From the NCBI GenBank assembly GCA_012274445.1, contig JAAROD010000093.1:1550001-1614000 (forward strand): a DNA stretch of 64,000 nt, written 5' to 3'. Positions 50,329 to 62,254 of the stretch are shown here, piece after piece (position 1 is the first letter of the stretch; every line of letters begins with the position of its first letter). Below the pieces are notes generated by a model, which saw only the letters and a program-made list of their open reading frames with translations, made no database searches and was not told the origin of the DNA. The DNA comes from Sclerotiophoma versabilis. Taxonomy: Eukaryota; Ascomycota; Dothideomycetes; Pleosporales; Didymellaceae. The position numbers and the translations under genes are program-made.

Positions 50329-52793
50329 ATATTTATATTATCTTAATAAAAGTCTTTTCTATATCTAGTCTATCTCTCGATTATACTTTTATAACTAGAG
50401 AAGTTCTAGTATAATATTATATATAGCCTTTATAAAGATATCTAGAGTTAGTTTCTTATAGTGCCTCTATATTTCTAAAAGAGCTACTATTACTTTATTT
50501 ATAAAATATAGCTCTTTTAGTATTAATTCTCTATTAGCTACTTAGAGTAAATAGGCGTGTTTCTTTATACGTAGTATAAGACCTGCTTAGTATATTACCA
50601 TCTAGAATATATAGTTTACTTATACTTCTAAGTCTAAGAGCGCTAATAATACTACTCTATTTAACTTAATAAGTAGTCTAATAAGTAAGCTATCTCTAAT
50701 AGTATTAAGAGATTACTTAGTAGAGCACTCTTTTAGCACTTACTTAAAAAAGTCTTCTTATTACTAAATTTATAGATAATCTTACTGCCTTTATATAGCT
50801 TATAGTTTAGGTAAAGATAATACTACTAATATAGGTTATAGTAGGAGCTGTTAATAACTAATTATATATATATAATTTTCTAATAGTTATCTATACCTAG
50901 AAAGTATAACTTAGAATACTTATTCTAGAGGTATATTTTATATATATTATTCTTATAATTATACTATTATTTTCTATATATAGTACTAGAAGTTAGAAAC
51001 TATTTCTTCTTAAGTTTTTCTAATTTATATATATAATAGGCGTTATATACACATAATATCTATAATAGCTTTCTATAATTTAGATTTTAGTAGTCTAAGG
51101 TATACTCTAGTTATAGGTTTAGAAGTAACACTAGCTTCTTATTAAAGTTAGGCTTATTTCTACTTTAGTTGTTTTTTACTTATTACTTAAGCTCCTATTA
51201 TATAGCATAGTTACTAGTACTAAGTTTATTAAAGTTATACTTCTACTAATTCTATTAGAATTTACTTAGGTTATTAACCTGTTATTATCCTGCGTAAGTT
51301 TAGAGTGCTATTTATTATAGTTTCTTATTAATACTCTTAGTAATCTAATTACAGTTCTTCTAGAAGGTAGTATTATTATCTTGGAACTCTTAATATACTA
51401 ATTCTATTTCTATATACTTATTAAACTTACGCATATCTATATTATACTAACTTTCTTTAGTATTAAAGGCGTAGATAATACCTCTATTTACTTCTTATCC
51501 AGTAGTATTACGTAGTTACTAAGATACAGTAGGCTACTTATACCTGTACACTTTTAGTTCTTATTTATATATCTCTCCTATTTATTCTAATAGTTATCCT
51601 GCTAGGTTCTGTAAGTGTTTCTATTATTTATCTAACTTTTAGTATAGTATAGGTGCTTAGCTTTAGACATTCTATATATTCTTATTAGATAGTTTAATAT
51701 AATTATTATTAAATCTAGTCTTAGAGTCTTCTATAAGACGTTCTATATTATTAGTAAGAACTTCTTATTTATTACTAGTATCTATATTCTTATAGGTAAG
51801 TATATTAAGTTATTAAACTACTTTGTTTTTTAATTAATAATTCTTAGTATAATAGCCTTACTTACTATATCTATTACAAGTTATACTAGACTTATTCTTT
51901 CTATTACTACTCTTGTTTTTCTAATTCTATTATAGTTCTAGTCTCTTATTAATATTAGACAGGTCTATAGCTTCTAGTCTATAGTAACTACTACTAGTAC
52001 TACTATATATACAGTATCTAGTATTTAACTAATAGTAGTTATTTTCTTAGTTTCCTTAATTAAGGTTATTACGCTATAGGTTACGTAGTAGTAGGCGTTA
52101 TTCTATAGGTATAATATATATTTATAGATTATTTCTAAGTTCCTACTAAAGCTTATAAACCTTAATATTAATACTAAAAGTCTTATTAACTAGGTTATTA
52201 AAGTTATTAGTACTTAAAGTAGTATATATAAGTTCTTTCTTAACTTTAGGCTTTAGTTCTTATTAGAATATAGTTATTAATGCTATATTATCCTATCTAG
52301 TAAACGCAGCTAGCTGCTAGAAATTAGTAGCATAGTTAGCAGCAGATTATTCCTAATAAATATATTAGATATTATAATATATAATTACTAGTTTATTTAA
52401 GACTCTAAATACAGGTTATATCTATTCCTTAAACAGGTTAAAGTCTTTAAACTAAGAGTTAATTACTATTAAGTCTTTATTAGCGTAGTAGTGTTAGAGA
52501 AAGAGTTTAATTTAGGTAAAAGCCTTATCTTGTATAAAACTAGTAATAAGAGTAACTTATTTTTCCTTAGTAATATCTTCTCTTTAAAATATAAAGAAGA
52601 GGTCTTACTATATAAGCTAGTTCTCTAGTTTATATTATTTACTATAGTAGAGGTTAGGTTTAGTATTACTAACTCTAGGGCGTATAGCTAGTATTTATTC
52701 TATCTTAATATTATTATTAGATTATTAAGTTTAAAAGCTACTAGAGGTAGTATAGGTTCCTAAAGTAGTACTTATCTTTAGAGGTATTTAAAG
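50329..52793 (-). pseudogene. gypsy4 protease region and gag, broken by RIP
   Basis: Collinear with gypsy1 1276-3773. The slippery run is kept at 50745-50751, the zinc-knuckle region lies near 51850-51900, and the gag start is near 52770. Many codons are changed to stops; the Cys/His-rich C-terminal units are still recognisable at about 50810-51070. Confidence 0.85.
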
Positions 52794-53291
52794 TATTAAA
52801 GTTATACTTTTAAGTAAAGCTTATAAGCACTATTTATATTAGTTCTTAGAGATAAGCGCTAGTATAGAAAGGTCTATAAGGGTTTAGGTTATTACCTAGT
52901 AAAATACTATAATAATAGAGGGTAATAATAAGTAGTATAGAGTAAACTATCTAGCTTAAGAGTAAGAGTTAAGATTCTAAAGATAAACTTAATTAACTAA
53001 GTTAAATACAAACTATAAAGGTTATATTTCTACTAACTATATACTTGCTAGAAGATAATACTTATTAATAAGTAACTAGAGTTAGTCTAATAAGATATAT
53101 AGCGTTGCTTATTAATAAGTAATAATATATAATACTTATTAATAAGTAGGTTATATATATTATACTTATTAATAAGCATGTTATATAACTATATAAAGAG
53201 AGATTCTTCTAGGCTCTGCCCTAGCTTATAGGTAAAAGCTCTAGTTAGCTACTTAATTACTGTGCTGCTTTATCTATATAGAATTATAACA
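52794..53291 (-). repeat. gypsy4 5' LTR (498 bp)
   Basis: Plus-strand ends TATTAAAGTTATAC and GAATTATAACA. Four degraded palindromes; TSD CTCTC follows at 53292-53296. Confidence 0.9.
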
Positions 53292-54387
53292 CTCTCTTTC
53301 TAGTATAAAGAGAGAGACCTACTATAGAATTAGAAAATTAGAGTCTCTAATAATAGCTAGACTACTAATAAGCTTAGTCTAGACTAGCTAAAGTACTTTA
53401 ATATATATATAAAGAAGTATACTATTAGCACCTACTATCTACTAGTTATTAATAGCTATAAGAGCTATAACTTACTTATATTCTAGTAATACTATAAGAA
53501 TAATAAGATTATTACTACCTATATACCTTCTTACTTATTATACCTTCTATAGCCTCTTAATATAGATTGTTTTACCTCTTTAAAGAAGGCGTATAGGTAC
53601 TAAGCTAAAAACCTTATCTATAACTAGATTAACTATATTATAAAGGTTAAGTTTCTACTATACTTTATAGCAGCCTTTAAGGCTTTATTTACCTCTAGTA
53701 ATATCTAAGAAGAGTTCTAAGAGGCTAGACTAGTCCTATTTAACCTAGAATAGGTTATATTAACTCTTAATATAAAGCTGCGCACTCTATTACTATAACT
53801 CTCTATTAATAATATACTCTAGTAGTTATAGACCTCTAGTAATACTTTAGAACTTAGGTTATAATTAATGCTTATAAAGATAAGAATTTAGAGGTATATA
53901 GATAGCTTACCTACCTTTATAGTTAAGGCGTTTAAGAAGGTCTTAAAGAAAGTAGTAATAATTGCGTATAAGCTAGTATTAGTATAATAGAAGATTACTA
54001 AGCTTTAAGTAGTAAATAAGGCTACCTTATACTAGAAATTATATAAGAGGAAGTAAATTAAGGTAGAAGAGACTCTTATAGTTAAAAAGGGCTAGTAGAT
54101 AACTACTCTTAAGAAGTTTAGAGCGCGTAGTAATAGTAAGAAGTAGAAGAAGAGAGTACGCGCTAAAGAGGCTAAGTTCTTCTAATAATACTATAGATAG
54201 TGCAGAGAGACTAGGCATAATATATAAATATATAAGAATAAAGTAAAAGAGGTTTCTAAGTAATATTAGAAGTTATTCTACTCTATGCAGCGTTAAAGTA
54301 GGTTATTATAGGCTATAATAGAGTAGGTTTTAGTATAGTCTTAGTAAAAGTGTATAGCTTACCTATATGCGTAGCTTACCTATAAGG
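53292..54387 (+). mobile_element. pogo2, right part with transposase C-terminal half
   Basis: Continues the transposase: R-L-V-P-F-N-type block near 53725-53750 (cognate of the GFRGAGLVPFDPE motif of Fot-like transposases), then a Lys/Arg-rich tail. The right end ...GCTTACCTATAAGG is the inverted repeat of the left end and is followed by TA (54388-54389). RIP-mutated. Confidence 0.87.
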
Positions 54388-57300
54388 TATATTAGCTTTT
54401 TAGATATATAGACTACTAAAAAGCTATATAATATAGCTCTAGAATAATTATTATATCTTATAATTATTAGTAAATAACGCATTACTATATATAAGTAGTT
54501 AACTACCTTTATAAGTACTATACCTTATACCTAGGTACTTAATTTAATATAGATAAGTAATAACCTAAGTAGCTGCTTTAAAGTAAGCTACTTTTAGACT
54601 TATTAAATAATTAAATAGTTAAGAGGTAGTAAATACTATATCTAGTTAGATTATAATTACTATATAGAGTATAGATTTAATATATTTTTAAAATACTTTA
54701 ATTTCTTACTTTAAAGCTTCTCTATTATATTTAAGTAGCTCTTCTACTAGAAATATAATACTTAAACAGAACCTATTCTCTAAAATATTAAATTTAGTAG
54801 TAAGCTTATTGATATAGGTAATATATATAAGAGTTATTATATAGGCCTCTTAGTCTCTAATTATTTAAACGCCTAGGAACTATTTAGCTACTCTATAATT
54901 ATTAATTTAATATTTACTTATTAATAAGCTTATTAGCTATTTAGTAGCTACTTAGTTATTATAATAGTAGGTAAGAAGTATATTATTAATATAAAAGAGT
55001 AGTTCTATCTTCTACTTAGTATTATAGAAGAGGTAAGGCTTCTTTTTTAATACTATAAGACTAAGTATCTAAAGTATACTAAAGAGCTTTTTATACTATA
55101 GAACTAGTAAATTATATAGCCTATATAGAGCTTATAATAGTAAGATAACCTACTTAGGTTTCTTAAATCTATCTAGTAATTTATAGAGAGCTTAAGGTTA
55201 GTTCTAGTAGCTTATATTAAGAAACACGCTAACTATATTATACTAATAGAGCTTTAGGTTAAATTAGGCTATAATTACTACTATAGTCTAAAATAATTTA
55301 GAAGTAAGTATTATAGAATAGATTAAGATAACTAAATCTTTAGCTTAAAGGTCTCTTTATATATAGATCTAAGCCTTATACTTAATAAAGTATTTATTTT
55401 AGTCTAGTTTATAAGCAAAGACCTATTTAAGTAGTAGCGGCCTTATTAAGGTACTTAATTAGTTTACTTCTACTTATATCTTCTTTTCTATAAGTATTAC
55501 TATTTCTTTCTTATAAGCCTAATAGAAAAAAGTACTTAATAGGTAGTAAGTAAGATTCTTCTACTTTTCTAGTAGTAAAGAAAGCTTATTACTATATACT
55601 AGAGGCTCTATTTAGGTAACTTACTTTTCTTTTTATAAAGTAAAGGTAATAATTACTATATATATAGTAATAAGCTCTTTTTTTAACTTCTATATTTATT
55701 TATATAATTAAATAAAGGTTAGATTTACTATAAGTACCTATATTACTATATTAAGCTTATTCTAAAGTACTAGCCTAATTTATTATTATTAGTAAGCTTA
55801 TTATACTTATAGTCTAGTACTTTATAGCTTTACCTTATTAGTAGGCTTTAGGTTCTCTACTAATATATATATCTTCTACTTACTTTATTTACTTATATTA
55901 TTTTTTAAGAAGGTATTAGAATATTTTAGTAAAATAGGTTTTAGGAAATCTTTAGAATTCTTAATATCTACTAGCTTACTCTCTTCTTTAATAGTTAAGT
56001 ATACTTTCTATAAGCTACTAGTTAGCTTCTTTATATTAAGAGCTTCTCTACCTATACTTAACTAATCTAGTTTAGGTATTTAGTTAGAGAATAGTAAACC
56101 TATTTCTTAGTTTTATTCTATATAAATTTCTAGTAGCTTACTAGCTAAGCTTACTATATATATAGTATTTATTTTAAAGAATCCCTTACTACTAAACTAG
56201 CCTTCTAGTAATTAAAGTTCTCTTTAAGTACTACCTCTAAGCTATTACTTAGTAGATAAGCTAATTAATAGGTCTAATTTAATAGAAAGCTTAATTACTT
56301 CTTTTATATTTATTATCTTACTAGCTTTATAGATTATATCTATAACTACTTCTACTTTTTTAACTAAAAAGGCTATTAACTTATTTAATTTATTATAAAA
56401 GAGCTCTTTATTAAAGACTATATTATATATTATAATTACCTAGTTAAGTTTAGAGACCTATATTAAGTATAGATTAGAAGCTTAGTAACTAACTAGGTAT
56501 CTAATATAGCCTCTTAGAGTAACTTTAGAGTAGTTCTCTTAATATACCTAGCTACTTAATTTCTATTAAAGAGATATACTTAGTAGCTATACATGTATAT
56601 TCTACTCTAATTAGGTCTTAGATTAGCTATAAGTACTCTTATCTACTTAGGTTTATACTAGTAGAAATATTAGGTAAACTAGAAATTAAGCTTTTTATTT
56701 AGGCTATATAGCTAATTTAAGTAAGTTAAATTTATATTATAGAGCTATATTACTATAGTAATAACTTCTAGCTAGAGATTCTTAAGTAGATTTATACTAC
56801 TTCTTATCTTAATAGATTTAGTAATTATTTTCTATTTTACTTTTTCTACTACTTTATTTAGCTTATATATATATAAGAGATTATACTTAATATCTATCTT
56901 CTTATTAAGTACCTAGTATTATATTTAGAGCTTTCTTACTATAAAAGAGTAGCTATATTATTATCTTAGCTTATTCTATAGATATAGAGCTTATACTAGG
57001 TTTATACCTAGTTTAAGAAGCTTATAAGTATATATAGAATTTTAATTTAAGTTTTTTTTTACAATATATATAAAAAGAGCTTTCTACTATAGTAGTTCTT
57101 AATTAAAAGTATCTATAATTTATTACTTCTCTCTATAGGTATATTAAATAGATCTTAGCTAATTCTTTAAAAGAGTTTAGTAGGCTTTTTTTACTTCTAG
57201 TAGAAAACTACTTACTTAGTATAAGTTATTATATAAATCTTATAATCTTTTTAGAGTAAACTATTAATATATATACTGCACACTTATTATATAAGAGTTT

Positions 57301-58941
57301 AGAAAGCCTTTAGGCCTAAATAACCTACTTTAGTATACTAAAGATACTTAGTAGAGCTTTATAGGTAGAATTTATATAATTATTTTATTACTATATTAAG
57401 AATTAGAGAGTAGTAAGAAAGTAGCTTATATTTAAACAAAGTAAGGTTATAAGTATAATTAAGACTAGTATATATAATACTTCTATTTAAATTATTAATA
57501 TTATCTACTCTAAGTAAGCTATTTAGCTTTAAGTACTAAACTTCTTTTATCTAGAAGTATACTTTAGAAATACTATTAATATAGAAACCTTCTACTACTA
57601 TAATACTTTTAAAGAGTAAATCTTCTATATATAGGCTGCGCTTTCTATATAATATATTTTTAAATAAATAAGCTTTTTATTCTATTATAAAGAATACCTA
57701 GGTACTTACCTTTACTATTATAGTAGAATTAGCTAGGTAGAAGAATCTATGTATAAACTAATCTGCGCTATTAACTAAATACATAGCTATTTTATTATTA
57801 AAAACTATACTATTTAAGAGTAGATAAGTATTAAAATCTATAAGGTTATAAACCTTAAGTTTCTTAGCTAGATTACTTAATTATATTATTTTTAGATTAA
57901 TTAGAGTAGCCTATATATTACTTAGAAACTAATTCTTAAGTAGTATACTATTTACTAGTAGAGCTATTATTACTAATAGAGTATTTAAGGTCTAATTAAA
58001 CTGCTTAAATACTCTTCTAGTATCTATATACTTTCTATTTTTAAGCCTTTAGAAAGTATTCTTATATTAATCTTTACTTATAAAGATAGGTAGTAAAGAG
58101 CTCTCTTTAACTACTATTTTTATAAATTAGTAAATAGTTAGTTTCTACTTATAAGTTCTTCTATTTTATCTATAAGAGTAGGTATACCTTCTTAAGCTTT
58201 TAGAGTTACTTATAGGTACTTCTTAAGAAGAATCTATTTAATTTCTTAATATTATAAATACTTCTAGATTATTCTTTTCTACTCTTATAGTATACTTATA
58301 GTTTAAACTACTAAAGACTTTACTTACCTAGTCTAAATTAAGCGTTTTAAGCTCTAGAATACTATTCTAGATAATCCTTTAGTTTATAGTATAAGCTTAC
58401 TCTAAAGTAATTCTATAGCTTAAGGTATCTAAGAAATTCTATATAGTAAGTAGCTTTTTTACTTTAGTAACCTTATATAACTTAGCTCTTATATAGAGGT
58501 AAGACTACTTCTAATACTAGTTCTATAAAGTAGCTTAACTTTATTTAGCTACTCTAAGGTATTATTTATACTTAGCTCTTACCTAGTTCTAGGTACTAAT
58601 ATCTATTAGAGTAAGCTCTTTCTTAAGTACTTAGATAAGTACTTAGAGTATTATTATATTATTAGTAATAAGCTTTACTATTACTAGTAAGAGAATTACT
58701 AGTAATACTATAGTATTAACTAAGTTTTAGAGCTTTTATAAGTACTCTGCCTTAGCTACCTACTTACTTAATCTAACTTTATATATAGTAAGCTTTTAGT
58801 TATATATTTCTAGGCTTAATATACCTCTAGAAGTATTATAATTAATTAGTTAAGTACTTAAACTTTAGGTAAAGTAAGCTAGTAGATAATTAAGAGTAAT
58901 TAAGCTTATAGTAGGCAGCTAAGAAGCTTTATTATATATAC
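54388..58941 (-). pseudogene. Copia D2 gag-pol remnant
   Basis: Resumes Copia D2 exactly where pogo2 entered. RNase H continues to about 54700; reverse transcriptase lies at about 54950-55430 (box near 54975-55000), integrase at about 56560-57330 and gag at about 58250-58940. The 5' end of gag is cut off at the minisatellite, so the primer site and a normally oriented 5' LTR are missing. Strong RIP, no open frame. Confidence 0.78.
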
Positions 58942-59017
58942 CTAGAGTATCTAGAGTATCTAAAGTATCTAGAGTATCTAAAGTATCTAGAGTATATATC
59001 TAGAGTATCTAAAGTAT
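58942..59017. repeat. 9-bp minisatellite (TATCTAGAG / TATCTAAAG)
   Basis: About eight imperfect units at the place where D2 gag breaks off and an inverted D LTR begins. D1 and the other Copia copies do not show it. Confidence 0.85.
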
Positions 59018-59262
59018 ATTTACTTCTATACTTTAATTAGGTTACTTTAGTACTTAACTACTAAGTAGCTTTATAAAAGCTTAAAGGCTTACTTAATAAA
59101 GCTATATAACTAAGCTACTTCTTAGAAGCCTATAAGCTTATTAAGTAAAATTATATAACTTCTAAATTTTCTTTATATATAATTAATATTTTAGATATAA
59201 ATCAAATAGAACTAATTAAATACTATTAATTACCTAAGTATAGTTCTATAAGCTTAATTATA
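59018..59262 (+). repeat. Truncated D-family LTR in inverted orientation
   Basis: The reverse complement matches the D1 LTR (21228 to about 21470) but lacks about 45 bases at its outer left end. It ends TTAATTATA at 59262, next to the gypsy2 gag start. It is opposite to D2, so it cannot be the 5' LTR of D2 without an inversion. Confidence 0.72.
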
Positions 59263-59299
59263 GTTTCTAAGGTAGTACTTATCTTAAAAGTATTTAATA
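59263..59299 (-). pseudogene. gypsy2 gag start and leader scrap
   Basis: Matches gypsy1 at about 3737-3773 with RIP changes (GGTAGTACTTAT for GGTAGTACTCAT). Confidence 0.75.
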
Positions 59300-59768
59300 T
59301 ATTAAAGGTATAGTTTTAAGTAAAGCTTTTAAGTACTATTTATATTAGTTTTTAAAGATAAGTATAGGTATAGAAGAGTCTATAAGAGGTTAGGTTATTA
59401 CCTAGTAAAATACTATAATAATAGAAAGTAATAATAAGTAATATTAAGTAGACTATCTAGCTTAAAAGTTAGGTTAAGATTTTAAAGATAAACTTAATTA
59501 ACTAAGTTAAATATAATACTATAAAAGTAGTATTTCTACTTACTATATACTTACTAAGAGATAGTACTTATTAATAAGTAACTAGAGTTAGTCTAATAAA
59601 ATATATAACATTGCTTACTAATAAGTAATAATATATAACGCTTGTTAATAAGCATGTTACGTGACTATATAAATAGAGATCCTTCCTAACTCTGCCTCTG
59701 GTTCTTGAGTAAGGGCTCTGGTTGGCTACTTAATCACTGTGCCGCTTCGCCCGCACAGGATCGTAACA
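59300..59768 (-). repeat. gypsy2 5' LTR (469 bp), RIP-mutated only in its left two thirds
   Basis: Same length and same three palindromes as the gypsy1 LTR. From 59300 to about 59640 it is RIP-mutated (ATTAATAAGT type). From about 59650 to 59768 it is close to gypsy1 with CpG and CpA intact (CCGCTTCGCCCGCACAGG). It marks the edge between repeat block and host DNA. The bases after it, GGTGC, would be the TSD, but the partner is outside the window. Confidence 0.9.
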
Positions 59769-60264
59769 GGTGCGTAACTTGCTTGTATGCGCGACTTGCT
59801 TATAAAACACGTTAAGGGAAACAGCGACACTTGTAATCCACACTATGTACTGTATCACGTCTTAGAGGCTACTAGTCTTGAGGCCTGATGTATGCAGTGT
59901 TACTGCGAAGTTACTGCGAAGTCACAATGCCGAATTCGAGGTGCTTGCACCAGCCCTGTTTGCAATGGTGACAGTAAACAACAGCGAAATTATGCAACAT
60001 CGCAATGAAAGCTGAACGGCATTTGGTCTCACTGCGTACTGTGGACATCACTGGCAGTAATGATGATAGAACAAGCTGAGAATGATGCACATATATATGT
60101 GACAGCACCTTCAGATCCATCATTCTTGAAGCGGCACTTGTTGTGTTAAGGTTGATTCGAATCTATTATCAGGGATCCTCGCACACTTACTCCGCCCCTC
60201 CAGCTCACAAAAAAGCTGAGACGCGCCCTATATCCCGCAATTAAAACAGTGATTTTTGAACCCA
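59769..60264. other. Host DNA flank with no recognised gene
   Basis: Normal base composition starts abruptly. Short open frames (such as 59911-60123 minus) show no recognisable motif. Nothing else seen. Confidence 0.6.
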
Positions 60265-60312
60265 GTGATGCAGACAACGTGGTGATGATGACCCGTGCTA
60301 CCGGTAGGTTTT

Positions 60313-60333
60313 GGGGGGGGGGGGGGGGGGGGG
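60313..60333 (+). repeat. Run of 21 G
   Basis: Uninterrupted mononucleotide run. It lies about 145 codons before the YxxxK motif of the dehydrogenase relic, where that family has its Gly-rich loop, so it may be an expanded Gly codon stretch (speculative). The run length may also be a sequencing uncertainty. Confidence 0.8.
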
Positions 60334-60737
60334 CTGCAGGCTAACGGACGCAAGTCCTTGCTAGCCATGGAGCAGGAGGTCGTACGCGCTTGGGCTTTTG
60401 TTGTGGCAGAAGATATTGTGAAAACTGCTATGAGCCTGCCGCGTCTGTCAAGGCAAGGAGTCCCTCAACTCGTTCTTGGCGTTAACCGCAGATTTGATAC
60501 CCGAGTCTGACGTTGAAATCTATTCCTGGAGGCTCTTGGCGTAATCGATGTGCTTTATCCAAGTCACAGGAAGCACAAATACTGGCGCCGTAGGAGTCTC
60601 GGAGTCTCGAACGTGGTTCACAGACTGCGAGCTGAACGTCAGCAACAGTTACACGGTGGTTCACTATTGTCCGAAGTCCTTTTTAGACTGATAACATCGT
60701 CTTCTAGGATACACTTTACGCATCGTTTACTTTTCCG

Positions 60738-61000
60738 AACATGAGTGCCTACTCAGGAAGTAAGCTCGCACTCATGCAGCTGATTGAATACCTGGACATC
60801 AAGAAGCCAGACCTCCGTGTCTTCACTGTGCATCCTGGAATTGTGGCTGAGACTGAAACGAACCGGTAGCCGACGTCTCAATGCCATTTGCAAAGTACAA
60901 GAGCATACAGATCGGGGGGCTATCTATCTTGCCCAGGAGAAGTTTGACTACCTCTGAGATGGTTTGTCAGCGTCGATATCAAGTCTGCATGTAGTCATTC
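60738..61000 (+). pseudogene. Decayed short-chain dehydrogenase/reductase (SDR)
   Basis: NAD(P)-dependent oxidoreductase family. From 60741 the frame reads M-S-A-Y-S-G-S-K-L-A-L-M-Q-L-I-E-Y-L, with the catalytic Y-x3-K (Tyr 60750-60752, Lys 60762-60764), then D-L-R-V-F-T-V-H-P-G-I-V-A (H-P-G at 60831-60839), as in fungal SDR proteins. The frame stops at TAG 60867-60869. Downstream, in shifted frames, E-K-F-D-Y-L and W-F-V-S-V-D recall the family's YLRGRFVSVNWD end. A possible N-terminal piece (N-V-V-M-M-T-R-A-T-G) is at about 60273-60305, in plausible spacing but very diverged. The damage is frameshifts and stops rather than dense C-to-T change, so this is ordinary decay. Confidence 0.7.
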
Positions 61001-61030
61001 GAGACTCGGGTTGACAGCGATGCAAGGGAC

Positions 61031-62254
61031 GTAACAAAGATGGAAATTAAAAAAACACAGGCCACTCAAAACTGCTTTTCTTAGTACAAAGCTTGGATCA
61101 GATGGTCACCCATGGTCGCACTGAGGATATTCTGTGTGGGTAGGATTGGCTTCCGGGAATTGTGTCATGGCTGGATGCACTGGCTACGTAGTGAGATACT
61201 GCTGTAGTTTGTCCATTTTGACAAAACTTTAGTCATGCTTCGGTTGGCGAGAGGTCGAGTGAGCCTTCTAAGCGTGCTGTACAAGACCCTGAGCAAGTGA
61301 CATCAAGTCAACAAGGTGCAGGTCTTCAACAGCGATCTGCGCACAGACTCTTACTCGAAACCTTCCATTGTCAAGGTGTTCTCGCAAATCTTCCGAGTTG
61401 GTTTAAGCTGCCGCTCAACACCGCTACTGCCCAACTTAGCGCAAAAATTAAGAACTTGAGAGGAACAACTTTGACGCGCTTATGTCTCGTAGCCTCCTTT
61501 ATCTGCTCACCTGAGAATGCGTTCAGCGCGTCCGGTGTCTCTGCAGCAGTCTGCGTCGGAGTTTTCGCTTGACAACGGGCGCAGTGTGGCTCGTCCGTGC
61601 CGCCGACGGTGCCGCGCGCGGATCCGGGGCTCGTTTCAAATTCGAAACTTTCGCGACCAATCACTACGCGACTGCCACATCTTCAGCAAGCGAGGCTCAA
61701 CTATCTGGATGTCGGTAGCCAAACAGTCAAGGGCCCTTGTCGCCAACTGTGTTCCTCAAGCTCAATTGCCAAGATGCAATGACTGGACCTGCGTGGCCGC
61801 CCATGTCCAGCATGGGGCTGTTTCACTTTGATCTCGAAAGCAGTGCAAGGTCGTAGCATGCAATTTGGGCCACTCGATCGCCACGTCGAGCTGATGCCAG
61901 CGCGATGCACCTTGATCCGTGCTGATTTGAGGTTCGTGACATGGGGCGACAATGGTTGCACAGTAGATTTTCGTTAGCGTGAGTTTTGTCCTGAGGTTCC
62001 CCTTCACCTTGAGTTCTTCCAGATTCCTCTCCAACTCCTCCCATTGTTCGTTATTGATATTATTGTCGAGCGAGAAGACTCGGAGCCTTACGGCAATCGG
62101 GATTGTTCCCTTCTTCATTCCCTACTTTCTACCTCTTATTAACTCTTACAACCAGCCGCTTGACGCGTGCTTCTCGACTGCTGGACAGCTCAAAACAGAC
62201 AAGTTCTATCTACCAAAACAACATACAGATATCACATATCCCTACGAAAACGGA
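61031..62254. other. Intergenic DNA and likely promoter of the membrane-protein gene
   Basis: No gene recognised; the small frames on both strands have no family features. A pyrimidine-rich stretch at 62103-62150 ahead of the start codon is typical of filamentous-fungal promoters and leaders. Confidence 0.5.

Larger units (their letters stand above)
38636..53291 (-). mobile_element. gypsy4, complete but RIP-mutated Ty3/gypsy element carrying two insertions
   Basis: Two LTRs of equal length (498 bp) and TSD CTCTC fix the ends inside pogo2. Internal parts are 39134-41996, 42294-42939 and 50329-52793, interrupted by a lone C-family LTR and by Copia F1. The removed host sequence rejoins perfectly at each TSD when compared with gypsy1. 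The polypurine tract (minus strand AAAGAAGAAGAAGAATAG) abuts the 3' LTR. Confidence 0.9.

Noticed and set aside
58942..59017. CRISPR-like array
   Set aside because: Units are 9 bp in direct contact without spacers, in a eukaryotic genome; it is a minisatellite.
61095..61135. Fragment resembling the 3' part of 5S rRNA on the minus strand (GACCATGGGTGACCATC)
   Set aside because: Only one short match; no promoter box or full-length structure could be followed.
61762..62118. 118-aa minus-strand open frame upstream of the membrane-protein gene
   Set aside because: No family motif, and it overlaps the likely promoter and leader of the plus-strand gene.
61979..62254. N-terminal extension of the membrane protein from the upstream in-frame ATG
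   Set aside because: The extension is Ser/Leu-rich leader-like sequence, while the start at 62255 gives the beginning expected for the family as I remember it.
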